Shown piece after piece: positions 52,019-60,442 of a stretch of 64,000 nt of DNA. A program made the translations under genes and the position numbers. Each line of letters begins with the position of its first letter. Position 1 is the first letter of the stretch. This stretch comes from Nocardioides daejeonensis (GTDB lineage: Bacteria > Actinomycetota > Actinomycetes > Propionibacteriales > Nocardioidaceae). The stretch is from contig NZ_QHKZ01000004.1 of assembly GCF_003194585.1 (NCBI RefSeq), positions 186,001-250,000 on the forward strand, read 5' to 3'. The notes beneath the pieces were generated by a model that saw only the letters and a program-made list of their open reading frames with translations, ran no database searches and had not been told where the DNA came from.

Positions 52019-53047
52019 ATGACGAGCACTGACGAGGTGACGATCAGCCGGACGGGTCGGGTCGGCCGGATCACCCTCACCCGACCGCAGGCGCTCAACG
52101 CGTTGAACCTGCCGATGGTGGAGAGGATCGGCGCCACCCTGGCTGCGTGGGCGGGTGAGGACCTGCGGGCGATCACGATCGAGTCCGCCAGTGACCGGGC
52201 CTTCTGCTCCGGCGGCGACATCCGCCAGGTCCGGCAGAACACCCTGGACGGCGACCCGGAGGCCAGCGACCGCTTCTTCGCTACCGAGTACGAGGTGAAC
52301 CGGATGCTCGGGGAGTACCCGATCCCGATCGTCTCGCTGATCGGCGGCATCTGCATGGGCGGAGGGCTCGGGATCAGCGTGCATGGCCCCTTCCGCGTGG
52401 TCACCGAGAATGCGGCGTTCGCCATGCCGGAGACGAAGATCGGCTTCTTCCCCGACGTGGGCGGCTCCTACTTCCTGCCCCGGCTGCCGGGTCATATCGG
52501 CAGCTACCTCGGGCTGACCGGCGCTCGGATCGACGCCGCCGACGCGCTGGCCATCGGGATGGCCACGCATGCCTGTGCTCCCGAGGCGCTGGCCGGGGTC
52601 CCGGAGCTGCTCGCGGAGCGCGACGGACCGATCGACACGGTGCTCAAGGAGCTTGCCCCCGACGCTGCCCCGCCTCATGCGCACTGGCGCAGCGACCTGA
52701 TGGCCCATCGCGAGCAGATCGACCACTGCTTCGGTGCGTCGAGCATCGACGGGATCCGCGAGCGACTGCGACGGGACGGTTCGCCGTGGGCCACCGAGAC
52801 GCTGGAGCTGCTGGCCGGGGTGTCGCCGTACAGCCTGGCGGTTACGGCCGAGCTGATGGCGTGGGGACGAGAGCGCTCCCTGGCCGACTGCCTGGCGATG
52901 GAGCGTGCCGTCGCCCGTCACGTCGCCACCACGCCCGACTTCATCGAGGGCGTCCGTGCCGCGTTGGTCGACAAGGACCGCGCGCCGGTCTGGTCCGAGT
53001 TCACCGGCCTCGACCCCGCCCTACGTCCTGCCTTCCGGCGGCTCTAG
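52019..53047 (+). CDS. 3-hydroxyisobutyryl-CoA hydrolase-like protein (ECH_2)
   Basis: A 342-residue crotonase-fold protein of the long ECH_2 type. Characteristic segments are RAFCSGGDIRQVRQN, LIGGICMGGGLGISVHG and the catalytic FAMPETKIGFFPDVGGSYFLPRL, as in valine-catabolic 3-hydroxyisobutyryl-CoA hydrolases. GGGGAGGG precedes ATG 52019; the longer frame upstream is not supported. Together with the preceding CoA genes it suggests handling of branched or methyl-malonyl-type acyl-CoA intermediates. Confidence 0.9.
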   Translation: MTSTDEVTISRTGRVGRITLTRPQALNALNLPMVERIGATLAAWAGEDLRAITIESASDRAFCSGGDIRQVRQNTLDGDPEASDRFFATEYEVNRMLGEYPIPIVSLIGGICMGGGLGISVHGPFRVVTENAAFAMPETKIGFFPDVGGSYFLPRLPGHIGSYLGLTGARIDAADALAIGMATHACAPEALAGVPELLAERDGPIDTVLKELAPDAAPPHAHWRSDLMAHREQIDHCFGASSIDGIRERLRRDGSPWATETLELLAGVSPYSLAVTAELMAWGRERSLADCLAMERAVARHVATTPDFIEGVRAALVDKDRAPVWSEFTGLDPALRPAFRRL

Positions 53048-53106
53048 CGACCACCCGGCAGGACGCCCCGCGGGAGGTCCTGCCAACCGGTTGTTGGAGC
53101 GGCCAG

Positions 53107-53361
53107 ATGGTAGGACGCTGCGCGAGTGCGCTGGCGGTAGCCTGCACGGACGCAGCCGACTCGGAGGGATGCAGGTGCCGAGCCGGGAAGGTCCACGAGT
53201 ACTTGCGGGATCCCGACGAGGTCACGGCCATGGCCGCGCTCCGCAAGGCGCGGGCCGACGCCACCCGTGCCACCGTCGCTCATCGCCGCCGCGACCAGGA
53301 GGAGTGGACGGTGCGCTACGAGCGCACCGCCGGCAAGCTTCCCGGCGACTTCGTGATCTGA
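53107..53361 (+). CDS. Small hypothetical protein with N-terminal Cys cluster
   Basis: An 84-residue frame from ATG 53107 with TTGGAG upstream. Four Cys occur in the first 24 residues (GRC, ACT, GCRC), followed by a charged helix LRKARADATRATVAHRRRDQEEW and the end KLPGDFVI. Spacing after the ECH_2 gene (60 bp) and the ribosome site support expression, but no homologue is known to me and a shorter start inside is possible. Confidence 0.45.
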   Translation: MVGRCASALAVACTDAADSEGCRCRAGKVHEYLRDPDEVTAMAALRKARADATRATVAHRRRDQEEWTVRYERTAGKLPGDFVI

Positions 53362-53406
53362 GCGCTACCGGGGGCGAAACCCATCGCCGCCGCGAGGAAA
53401 GGGTGA

Positions 53407-54069
53407 TCAGGATCGGGGCGGGTGCCACGACACTCGATAGGCAGCGCTGACCGCGCCGACTTGGGAGTTCGTGTCGAGCTTGGACAAGATCGACTTGACC
53501 TGGCTGCGCACGGTGCCTATGGCAACCACGTCGCTTCGAGCGATCTGGTTGACAGTGGCGCCGGTCATGAGAGCTCGGAGGATCTGCACCTCGCGACGGG
53601 TGAGTCGGTCGAGTTGCGTTCGGATGACGCGCAACTCCTCGCGTTCTGCGTCTGCTGAGGCGATCAGGGCGGCCCGGTGGGTGGAGCTCATGAGCGGTAG
53701 CCCGTCACGGACCCGGCGCGCGGTCTGCAAGACACCCGTCAACGCGCAGGTTTTGGGTAGCACCCCCTTCGCGCCATTCCCCACAGCGCGACCCCATCGT
53801 GGCCGATCTGTTGTCTCCGTGAGTACGACGACCGACGCCCCGGCGGCCGTGAGCGGGCCTACGAGGCGGACGCCGTCGCCTGCGGAGCCGAGATGGTGGT
53901 CGAGGAAGACCAATCGTCCTGCGCTGCGAAGCCCGGCGGCAAGGACCTTCGCCGACGAAGACTCTGCGTGCCCGATGTCGATGGTCGTGACGAGGTAGCC
54001 CTCGCGTTCCAAGACCAGTGCGAGTGAGTCCGCCAGAAGGCGGCTCCGGTCGATAATGGTGACCCGCAT
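53407..54069 (-). CDS. LuxR-type response regulator with degenerate receiver domain
   Basis: A 220-residue protein from ATG 54069; ATG 54180, preceded by AAAGGG, would add 37 residues and cannot be excluded. Residues 1-125 have receiver folding with the phospho-acceptor Asp in RLVFLDHHLG, Thr in VVLTET and Lys in GVLPKT, but the first acidic pair is reduced to one Asp (TIIDRSRLL). The C-terminal LuxR helix-turn-helix reads LTRREVQILRALMTGAT through GTVRSQVKSILSKL. No sensor kinase gene is adjacent. It is convergent with the small gene at 53107. Confidence 0.85.
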   Translation of the reverse strand: MRVTIIDRSRLLADSLALVLEREGYLVTTIDIGHAESSSAKVLAAGLRSAGRLVFLDHHLGSAGDGVRLVGPLTAAGASVVVLTETTDRPRWGRAVGNGAKGVLPKTCALTGVLQTARRVRDGLPLMSSTHRAALIASADAEREELRVIRTQLDRLTRREVQILRALMTGATVNQIARSDVVAIGTVRSQVKSILSKLDTNSQVGAVSAAYRVSWHPPRS

Positions 54070-54302
54070 CGGCCTCGTCACAACGGATGCCAGAAGTGGT
54101 GCGTCTCGCTCGCCGGCCCGACCGCCTTGGTCAGCCTTGAGGGCCGAGGGAGTGCTTGGGTACTCTAGCGATCGGCCCATGGGATCCCTTTGTACGTCGC
54201 AGGTGGCGACTCGCGGGGTCCAGGCGGGTCGAGGTGGTTCTTGTCTATCACGGTGCCAGGCCGACAGACCAGGCTCTCGATGTCCACGCCGCTCAGGCGG
54301 CG

Positions 54303-55025
54303 TCATGGACGGCGGAGGTCGTCTGCCGTCAAAGCACGGTCGACGACTCGTCTGGCGACGTCCTTGACTGCCTGGCTGTTCCGACGGCTGTAGTCCCTCA
54401 TGAGCTGGAAGGCTCGGTCGACGTCGAGGTCGGCGCTCGCCATGAGCACTCCCTTGGCCTGTTCGATCAGCACGCGGTTGTTGAGCGCCAGTTGCAGCTG
54501 TTCAGCGATCAGGCCCGATTGCCGAGCGGCCCGTTCTTGGAGGAGACCGATGGTGGCAATGTCGGCCAGGGCCTGGCCCACCGCTGCGTCGACGTCGCTC
54601 AGCCGTGAGTCGGAGCTGCAGAAGAGGTTCATGGCGCCGAGGACCGAGTCACGGAGTCGCAAGGGGATGGCGTGAGCAGATTGGAAGCCGACGTCAGACA
54701 GCGCCTCACTGAACCGCGGCCAGCGGCTGCGCGTCTGCTCGGCGCCCACATTGATCACCGGGCGGCCAGTCTGGAGGCAGTCGAGACACGGACCTTCGTC
54801 GTTCTGGAGTTCGAGGAGCTCGAGGAGCTGTGCCTGGTCGGTTGTCGAGGCAACCACATGCAGGACACTGTGCCTATCGATCAGGATGACTCCTGCGGCG
54901 TCCGCGTTCAGCAGTTCGACGCTGCGCTCGGTCAGGGTCGACAGGAAGTCCAGAGCATCGAACTCGTCGACAAGTGTGTCCGCGAGTTCAACGAAGACGC
55001 GGGTCAGTCGTTGTTCGTTGGTCAT
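54303..55025 (-). CDS. GAF and ANTAR domain protein (RNA-binding antiterminator type)
   Basis: A 240-residue regulator. Residues 10-160 are a GAF domain (LLNADAAGVILID, GPCLDCLQTGRPV, AIPLRLRDSVLGAMNLF). The ANTAR domain follows at about 170-230: QLQLALNNRVLIEQAKGVLMA then LDVDRAFQLMRDYSRRNSQ. ANTAR proteins bind paired hairpins in mRNA and prevent termination. The GPCLDC cysteine pair in the GAF domain is common in actinobacterial members. It is adjacent to a second, frameshifted gene of the same architecture. Confidence 0.9.
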   Translation of the reverse strand: MTNEQRLTRVFVELADTLVDEFDALDFLSTLTERSVELLNADAAGVILIDRHSVLHVVASTTDQAQLLELLELQNDEGPCLDCLQTGRPVINVGAEQTRSRWPRFSEALSDVGFQSAHAIPLRLRDSVLGAMNLFCSSDSRLSDVDAAVGQALADIATIGLLQERAARQSGLIAEQLQLALNNRVLIEQAKGVLMASADLDVDRAFQLMRDYSRRNSQAVKDVARRVVDRALTADDLRRP

Positions 55026-55076
55026 TCCGATCGCCCCTCGTCGGTGATCTTGGACGCCGGAGGCCGGCTCCGGATC

Positions 55077-55800
55077 TCAATCATCTTCACTCTCTTCGGG
55101 GTGGATGCGAAGCGTGCCGGAGAGGATATCTCTGGCGATGTCGTGGAGCGGACGCTCCGAGGAGAAGGCTCGGGCGCGCATCAACAGGAGCGCCTCAGTC
55201 ATACCGACCGATGCGGTGACGGAGAGAAACCCCGTCGCTTGGTGGACGACGGCCTGATAGGCGACCGTCGCCCCCAGGTCAGGATGGAGCGCACCGCTCG
55301 GCCACATCTGATCCTGGAGGTGAAGCAGGACCACGACCGCTGCTCCAGCATAGGCCTGCGCCATCTCGCGCTGAGCGTCGTCAAGCTGTCCCGGGAGAGA
55401 GCGATACCAGGCACAGACTGCCGAGTCTGATCTTCCCGACGCTGAGCGGCAGAGCGATGATCGCCTCGATACCCACCGCTCTCGCTCCGATGGCGAACGC
55501 CGGCCAGGGTGTCGACGAGGTGCCACCGAGGTCATGATGGACGACGGCGAGATTGCTCCGGAACGCCTCCAGGCTCGGGCCCTCCCCGAGGTCGAACTGA
55601 AGCTCCTCAAGGCGCGCGGCGAGGGGATCCGATGCCCCCAGCACGGATTGGTGTCCACCGTCGTTCACCAAAGTCATCGCCACAGCTGTCGAGGGGAGAC
55701 CACGTGCGCAGTCCACGCACAGCAGTTCGGGGAGGGAGCGCCTCGTCTCGCTCTGGGCAAGGGCACCGATGGCGGCGAGGATCTGGTCGATCCCTCTCAT
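55077..55800 (-). pseudogene. GAF-ANTAR gene interrupted by a single-base frameshift
   Basis: From ATG 55800 a GAF domain runs in frame (LPELLCVDCARGLPSTAVAM, LGEGPSLEAFRSN, IEAIIALPLSVGKIRLGSLC) and stops after 139 codons. The continuation YRSLPGQLDDAQREMAQAY and an ANTAR domain (VAYQAVVHQATGFLSV, RARAFSSERPLHDIARDI) lie in another frame ending at 55077. Removal of one G at about 55407-55408 (CCTGGTATCG to CCTGTATCG on the coding strand) restores one open protein of about 240 residues. It may be a recent pseudogene or a sequencing error. Confidence 0.8.
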
Positions 55801-55806
55801 CCTGCC

Positions 55807-56844
55807 CTAGCCACGTGCGCTCGCGCCGACGCTGTGCATGTGCTTGAGTGCCGCCGCGTAGCACTCAAGGGCTGAACTCTCCGCGTAGGGGATCTGGTTC
55901 TCACGGCAGAACGCACGGACGAGCGGCTGGGCTCTGCGTAGGTTTCGGCGCGGCATGCTGGGAAAGAGGTGGTGCTCGATCTGGTAGTTGAGCCCGCCGT
56001 AGACCGCGGAGGCGATGCGGCCGCCGCGCACGTTGCGCGAGGTCAAGACCTGACGGAGCAGCGGATCATGGGCTTGAACGGCGTCCAGGACGGGCATCCC
56101 TTTGTGGCTGGGAGCGAACGAGCATCCCAGGTAGAGGCCTTGGATTCCCTTGTGAATGACGAAGAAGAGCAACGCCTGCTGCCAGGTCATCGTGAGGAGG
56201 AGAAGAAGCGTGTAGCCGAGGAAGTGTGCTCCGAGCAGCAGCAGCTCGGGTCCTCGGAGGCGCAGCCCTGGCGTGGCAAGTGCACGCACGCTAGCAATAT
56301 GTAGGTTGAGTGCCTCAAGCAGGAGCAGTGGGAAAAAGAGGATGGCTTGATGTCGAGTCCACCACGCCGCGACGCCCCGCCGCCCTTCTCCCTGGCTGAC
56401 ATCCCAGATCAGCGCACCGGCCCGAACGTCAGGATCGCTGTCTAGATCGTTCGGATGCGCGTGATGTGCGTTGTGCTTCTGGACCCACCATCCGTAGCTC
56501 AGGCCGCTGAGGAGATCCCCAGCTACGAGGCCCAGCGCTCGGCTCGTCGTCGCGTTCCGTGTCACTTGGAGGTGGCCGATGTCGTGGCCCAGAAAGCTGG
56601 TTTGCGTGGCGATCACCGCCATCGCGGGAGCTAGGAGGAGGAGCCACCACGAGTCGCGGTTGGAGACCATGAGGGCGATGACGATCCCGAGTGCGGCGAG
56701 CAGCGCAAGCGCACTGAAGAAAGACGTCGCTGGACGGCGGTCCAGCAGGCCGCGCTCGCGAACCAGCCGGGCCAACTCGCCGTAGCTTCCCGCGCGGGTC
56801 CGGGCCGCCGTGTCTGGAGTGTTAGGAATGCCCGAGTCGGCCAT
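55807..56844 (-). CDS. Membrane fatty acid desaturase
   Basis: A 345-residue diiron desaturase. The three His boxes are His87-Asp-Ile-Gly-His91, His124-Asn-Ala-His-His128 (WVQKHNAHH) and QIEHH near residue 300. Four hydrophobic segments surround them. It resembles acyl-lipid desaturases of actinomycetes (Des/DesA3-like), which use oxygen and an electron donor to introduce a cis double bond. It ends 6 bp before the frameshifted GAF-ANTAR gene and starts 2 bp after the DUF5994 gene, so it lies in one leftward unit with them. A role in membrane fluidity or stress is likely. Confidence 0.92.
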   Translation of the reverse strand: MADSGIPNTPDTAARTRAGSYGELARLVRERGLLDRRPATSFFSALALLAALGIVIALMVSNRDSWWLLLLAPAMAVIATQTSFLGHDIGHLQVTRNATTSRALGLVAGDLLSGLSYGWWVQKHNAHHAHPNDLDSDPDVRAGALIWDVSQGEGRRGVAAWWTRHQAILFFPLLLLEALNLHIASVRALATPGLRLRGPELLLLGAHFLGYTLLLLLTMTWQQALLFFVIHKGIQGLYLGCSFAPSHKGMPVLDAVQAHDPLLRQVLTSRNVRGGRIASAVYGGLNYQIEHHLFPSMPRRNLRRAQPLVRAFCRENQIPYAESSALECYAAALKHMHSVGASARG

Positions 56845-56846
56845 GG

Positions 56847-57239
56847 CTACACGCTCGTGGCCGACTCGTGCTCGACCGATTCTCCGAACTCGGCGAGGAG
56901 CTTGGCGGCCTGATCGTGAGGTGTCTCGGGCGCGATAACACGGAGGGTCTTGCGCTCGCCGTCCGACATCGACAGCACCAGAGTGTGCGTATCGTCACCT
57001 GGGAAGCACCCGGTCTTGACGCGGCGTCCGCGTACGGGCGCCGCACGCGGATGGTCGTCCCAATCGGGCGGCGAATAGAGCACGCGGGAGATGTGCCCGG
57101 CGCTCGGTGGCCACATCTCGAAGAGGGTGGCGAGCTGGTCGGCCAAGCGCCGGCTCTGGGGCCACCAAGCGCCCTCGGGGAGTTGATGATCGTGGCTTGC
57201 CCTCAAGGTGAGTCGCGAGGGATGAAGTTCAGTGACCAT
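56847..57239 (-). CDS. DUF5994-family protein
   Basis: A 130-residue actinobacterial protein (ATG 57239; a GTG at 57245 adds two residues). The family pattern is visible: SRLTLRASHDHQLPEGAWWP, then SRRLADQLATLFEMWP, the YSPPDWDDHPRAAP segment and VKTGCFPGDDTHTL. No biochemical function is known. It is first in a leftward group with the desaturase and GAF-ANTAR genes, an association compatible with stress or stationary-phase control. Confidence 0.8.
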   Translation of the reverse strand: MVTELHPSRLTLRASHDHQLPEGAWWPQSRRLADQLATLFEMWPPSAGHISRVLYSPPDWDDHPRAAPVRGRRVKTGCFPGDDTHTLVLSMSDGERKTLRVIAPETPHDQAAKLLAEFGESVEHESATSV

Positions 57240-57348
57240 GGCCACCGCCTAACGATTGCTGCCTTTGCCGAGCTCGCGATGGAGTCGGGTGATCGCAGTC
57301 TGAGTCAAGGCTATCTCGTACTCCAAAGCCTGAGGGGTGAGAGCTGCT

Positions 57349-58413
57349 TCATTGGCCACCCTCGTAGACCATCCCCATCGCCCGGCGTACCTCGGTGAGC
57401 GTGGCGTCGGCGATCTCCCGAGCGCGGGCGTTCCCCGCGCGCAGCACCTGCACGACGTAGGCCGGGTCCGCGGCGATCTCGGCCCGTCGTCGCCGGTGCG
57501 CTGCCAGGAACTCGTTGACCGCCTCAGTGGTGATCCGCTTCAGTACGGCGCTCCCGCCGTCGCCGATCTCGGCAGCCAGCTCCTCCGGCGTGCGCCCGGT
57601 GCAGACCGACGCCGTGGTGAGCAGTGCGGAGACCCCCGGTCGCCGCTCGGGATCGAAGGTGATGAGACGCTCGGAGTCCGTACGGGCCCGGCGAACGGCC
57701 TGGGCGGTCTCGTCGGCACTCATCGCCAGCTGGATCGCGTTGCCGTAGCTCTTCGACATCTTGCGGCCGTCCAGCCCGGGCAGCTCCGGGGTCTCGTTGA
57801 CGAGCGCCTCCGGCTCGGGGAAGACCGCGGCGTAGCGCTCGTTGAACCGCCGGGCGATGACCCGGGTCTGCTCGATGTGCGGCAGCTGATCCTTGCCGAC
57901 CGGCACCAGGTTGCCCTTGCAGAAGAGGATGTCGGCCGCCTGGTGGACCGGATAGGTGAGCAGCAGGCCGCTCAACGCCCGGCCGGAGGCCGCCAGCTCC
58001 GACTTCACTGTGGGGTTGCGGTGCAGTTCCGCCTCGGTCACCAGGCTCAGGAACGGCAGCATCAGCTGATTGAGCTCGGGCACCGCGGAGTGCACGAAGA
58101 CGGTGCTCCGGGCCGGGTCCAGGCCGGCAGCCAGGTAGTCGACGATCGCCTCGTGCACATGGCGAGTCACCCCGGCGGCATGCTCACGGTCGGTGATCAC
58201 CTGGTAGTCGGCGACCAGCACGAAGGTGTCGACCCCGGCGTCCTGCAGGCGTACTCGCTCCCGCAGGGTGCCGAAGTAGTGGCCCAGGTGCAGCAGGCCG
58301 GTGGGCCGGTCGCCGGTGAGGATCCGGAACTCGCCGGGGCGCTCGGCGATCCGGTGTTCCAGAGCCGGCATCCGGCTGAGCGTCGCGTTGAAGGAATCCA
58401 TGTAGGAGTCCAT
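57349..58413 (-). CDS. trpS: Tryptophanyl-tRNA synthetase
   Basis: A 354-residue class I synthetase that charges tRNA-Trp. The HIGH-type motif appears as LLHLGHYFGT and the KMSKS motif as GRKMSKSYGN; PVGKDQLPHIEQTR is the tryptophan-pocket segment. ATG 58413 is chosen because AGAGGAG lies upstream; the longer frame runs through the leader hairpins. The preceding 130 bp carry a Trp-rich leader peptide and alternative stems, so the gene is probably regulated by ribosome-mediated attenuation, as known for the inducible trpS1 of Streptomyces. The organism may therefore have another, constitutive copy elsewhere. Confidence 0.94.
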   Translation of the reverse strand: MDSYMDSFNATLSRMPALEHRIAERPGEFRILTGDRPTGLLHLGHYFGTLRERVRLQDAGVDTFVLVADYQVITDREHAAGVTRHVHEAIVDYLAAGLDPARSTVFVHSAVPELNQLMLPFLSLVTEAELHRNPTVKSELAASGRALSGLLLTYPVHQAADILFCKGNLVPVGKDQLPHIEQTRVIARRFNERYAAVFPEPEALVNETPELPGLDGRKMSKSYGNAIQLAMSADETAQAVRRARTDSERLITFDPERRPGVSALLTTASVCTGRTPEELAAEIGDGGSAVLKRITTEAVNEFLAAHRRRRAEIAADPAYVVQVLRAGNARAREIADATLTEVRRAMGMVYEGGQ

Positions 58414-58463
58414 GGTGTCGTGCTCCTCTGAGATGAGGCTGCACGCAGGGTCCCCACGATCGG

Positions 58464-58517
58464 CGCGGGCTGCAGTGCAGCCCGCGAACATGCGTTACTC
58501 GGCTGCTGGAAGCAGCC
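58464..58517 (-). promoter_or_regulatory. Attenuator of trpS with alternative hairpins
   Basis: On the transcribed strand, segment 1 GGCTGCT and segment 2 AGCAGCC (58517-58501) form a 7-bp hairpin that starts at the end of the Trp codons. Segments 3 and 4, CGCGGGCTG-CACTG-CAGCCCGCG (58486-58464), form a 9-bp GC-rich terminator. GCAGCC of segment 2 can instead pair with GGCTGC of segment 3, giving the antiterminator. A ribosome stalled at Trp codons would cover segment 1 and favour the 2:3 pairing. Confidence 0.75.
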
Positions 58518-58545
58518 ACCACCACGCGAGGGTCGTCGTACGCAT
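58495..58545 (-). CDS. trpS leader peptide (MRTTTLAWWWLLPAAE)
   Basis: A 16-residue open frame, ATG 58545 to TAA 58497-58495, with three consecutive Trp codons at positions 8-10. It is too short to be found by length-based gene calling. Its stop codon lies between the two stem-loops of the attenuator, as expected of a classical leader. The transcript may start very near the ATG; no strong ribosome site is visible. Confidence 0.75.
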   Translation of the reverse strand: MRTTTLAWWWLLPAAE

Positions 58546-58745
58546 GCTTCGAGGGTAGCGCGCGGGGCCGCTGGAGCTGGCGCGGGCACCGTTTCGATGC
58601 CGGCGACAAGGGCTGCGCAAAGTGGCCAAACCGGCGGCCCGTCGACGGATAGTGCCGCCGCGATGCCCGCTCCTACTGTGGCGCGACCAGTGAGTGTGAC
58701 GGCTGTCATAACACCCGGAGTGGAGCCGTCAGAGCAGGAGGAGCA

Positions 58746-59888
58746 ATGACCGTCAGCACCGTACGCCCCGACCTCTCCTACGAGGAGTTGGTCGAGGCCC
58801 GCCGAGCCAGCGGCGTGGCGATGTACAACCAGAACAAGATGAAGCTCGGGATCTTCGGTGCGAACTGCAGCCACGGCCTGATGGCCACCCATGCCGAGAG
58901 CAGCTACGAGCTGACCTGGCAGCACACCCAGCGGATCGCCCAGATCGCCGACCGCCTCGGCTTCGAGGCGATGCTGCCGGTGGCGCGCTACCGCGGCATG
59001 GGTGGTGACACCAACTTCAACGGCGAGAACTACGAGACCCACACGTGGGCGGCCGGCATCGCCCAGGCGACCGAGCAGATCATGGTCTTCTCCACCACCC
59101 ACCTGCCCACGAAGCACCCGATCGTGGCGGCCAAGGAGTCGGTGACCGTCGACCACATCTCGGGCGGCCGCTTCGGTCTCAACATGACCATGGGCTGGTA
59201 CAAGGCCGAGATGGAGATGTTCGGCGGCACCCAGCGCGAGCACGACGCGCGCTACCGGTTCGGCTCGGAGTGGATCGAGATCGCCAAGCGGATGTGGACC
59301 CAGGACCGGGTCGACTTCGTCGGGGAGTTCTTCGAGATCAAGGACGCGATGTCGGACCCGAAGCCGATCCAGGAGCCCTGGCCGGTGCTCGTCAACGCCG
59401 GCAACTCGCCTGCCGGGCTGGAGTTCTGTGCCCGCGAGTGCGACTTCAACTTCATCGCCTTCGCCGATGTCGACGAGGCACGGGCGACCGCCTCCCAGGT
59501 GCGCGGCATCGCTCAGGCGCAGGGCCGCGACCTCGGCATCCTCGGCTACGGCAACATCATCTGCCGCGACACCGAGAAGGAGACCAAGCAGCTCCTCGAC
59601 CACATCCTGGAGAAGGGCGACTGGGCGGTCGCCGAGATGGTCTCGGCCGGGCTCGGCTCCGAGAGCGGCTCCTTCGACAAGGTGAAGGCGCTCCAGGAGC
59701 GGTTCATCCTCGGCTACGGCGGCTACCCGCTCATCGGCACCCCCGAGCAGATCGTGGAGCAGCTGCTGGAGCTGGAGCAGGCCGGCGTCGGCGGCATGAT
59801 GGTCGGCTTCCTCGACTACGTCGAGGAGCTGCCCTACTTCGGCGAGGCCGTGATGCCGCTGATGCGCGAGGCGGGGCTGCGGGAGTGA
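58746..59888 (+). CDS. Luciferase-like flavin-dependent monooxygenase (RutA / dimethylsulfone-monooxygenase group)
   Basis: A 380-residue LLM-class monooxygenase with AGGAGGAG before ATG 58746. Segments LSMI-like MLPVARYRGMGGDTNF, VDHISGGRFGLNMTMGWYKAEMEMFG and VLVNAGNSPAGLEFCARECDFNFI resemble RutA and dimethylsulfone monooxygenases, which use reduced FMN supplied by a partner reductase. It overlaps a flavin reductase gene, which fits a two-component system. The substrate is unknown; amide, sulfone or ether cleavage are possible. It is the first gene of a four-gene operon. Confidence 0.88.
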   Translation: MTVSTVRPDLSYEELVEARRASGVAMYNQNKMKLGIFGANCSHGLMATHAESSYELTWQHTQRIAQIADRLGFEAMLPVARYRGMGGDTNFNGENYETHTWAAGIAQATEQIMVFSTTHLPTKHPIVAAKESVTVDHISGGRFGLNMTMGWYKAEMEMFGGTQREHDARYRFGSEWIEIAKRMWTQDRVDFVGEFFEIKDAMSDPKPIQEPWPVLVNAGNSPAGLEFCARECDFNFIAFADVDEARATASQVRGIAQAQGRDLGILGYGNIICRDTEKETKQLLDHILEKGDWAVAEMVSAGLGSESGSFDKVKALQERFILGYGGYPLIGTPEQIVEQLLELEQAGVGGMMVGFLDYVEELPYFGEAVMPLMREAGLRE

Positions 59889-60442
59889 GCGCGGTGCGGA
59901 TGCTGCGGGCCGGCCCGGAGCGGAGTGCCGTGCACTCGCGGGCCGGCCTGCCCCCGGCGGAAGCACCGGGTGCGGCGGCGTACAAGGAGGTGCTGGGCCG
60001 GTTCTGCACCGGCCTCACCGTGGTCACCTCCAGCCACGCCGGTGAGCCGGTCGGCTTCACCTGCCAGGCGTTCTCCGCCCTCTCCCTGGATCCGCCGGAG
60101 GTGCTGTTGAGCGTCCAGCAGACCTCGACCACCTGGCCCCGGATCCGCGAGCACGGCCGCTTCGGGGTGGGCGTGCTCGCGGCCGGCCAGGAGGAGCTTG
60201 CGCAGGCGCTCGCACGCAGTGGCACCGACAAGTTCCGCGATGTCGACTGGCGGCCGTCCCCGACCGGGCTGCCCCGGCCTGAGGGCCTGCTGGCCTGGAT
60301 CGAGTGTGAGCTGGTGCGAGAGGTGGTCGCCGGTGACCACCTGCTGGCGATCGCCTCGGTCCGTGCCCTCGAACCGCTTGCGGAGACGGCCCCGCTGCTC
60401 TACTTCCGCGGCCGGTTCCTGAGCGCCGGAGGTGCCGCGTGA
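59885..60442 (+). CDS. Flavin reductase (FMN split-barrel, two-component partner)
   Basis: A 185-residue protein starting at a GTG that overlaps the monooxygenase stop (GTGA); GTG 59894 is an alternative. Flavin-reductase-like motifs are YKEVLGRFCTGLTVVTSS, GFTCQAFSALSLDPPEVLLSV and FGVGVLAAGQEELAQAL. It should reduce FMN or FAD with NAD(P)H for the upstream luciferase-like enzyme. It overlaps the next reductase gene by GTGA. Confidence 0.88.
   Translation: MSAVRMLRAGPERSAVHSRAGLPPAEAPGAAAYKEVLGRFCTGLTVVTSSHAGEPVGFTCQAFSALSLDPPEVLLSVQQTSTTWPRIREHGRFGVGVLAAGQEELAQALARSGTDKFRDVDWRPSPTGLPRPEGLLAWIECELVREVVAGDHLLAIASVRALEPLAETAPLLYFRGRFLSAGGAA

Noticed and set aside
55381..55800. Programmed ribosomal frameshift in the GAF-ANTAR gene
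   Set aside because: No slippery heptamer or downstream pseudoknot was recognised at 55407; a mutation or read error is simpler.
57349..58491. Longer trpS start at 58491
   Set aside because: The extra codons run through the terminator hairpin of the attenuator, and a good ribosome site is found before ATG 58413.
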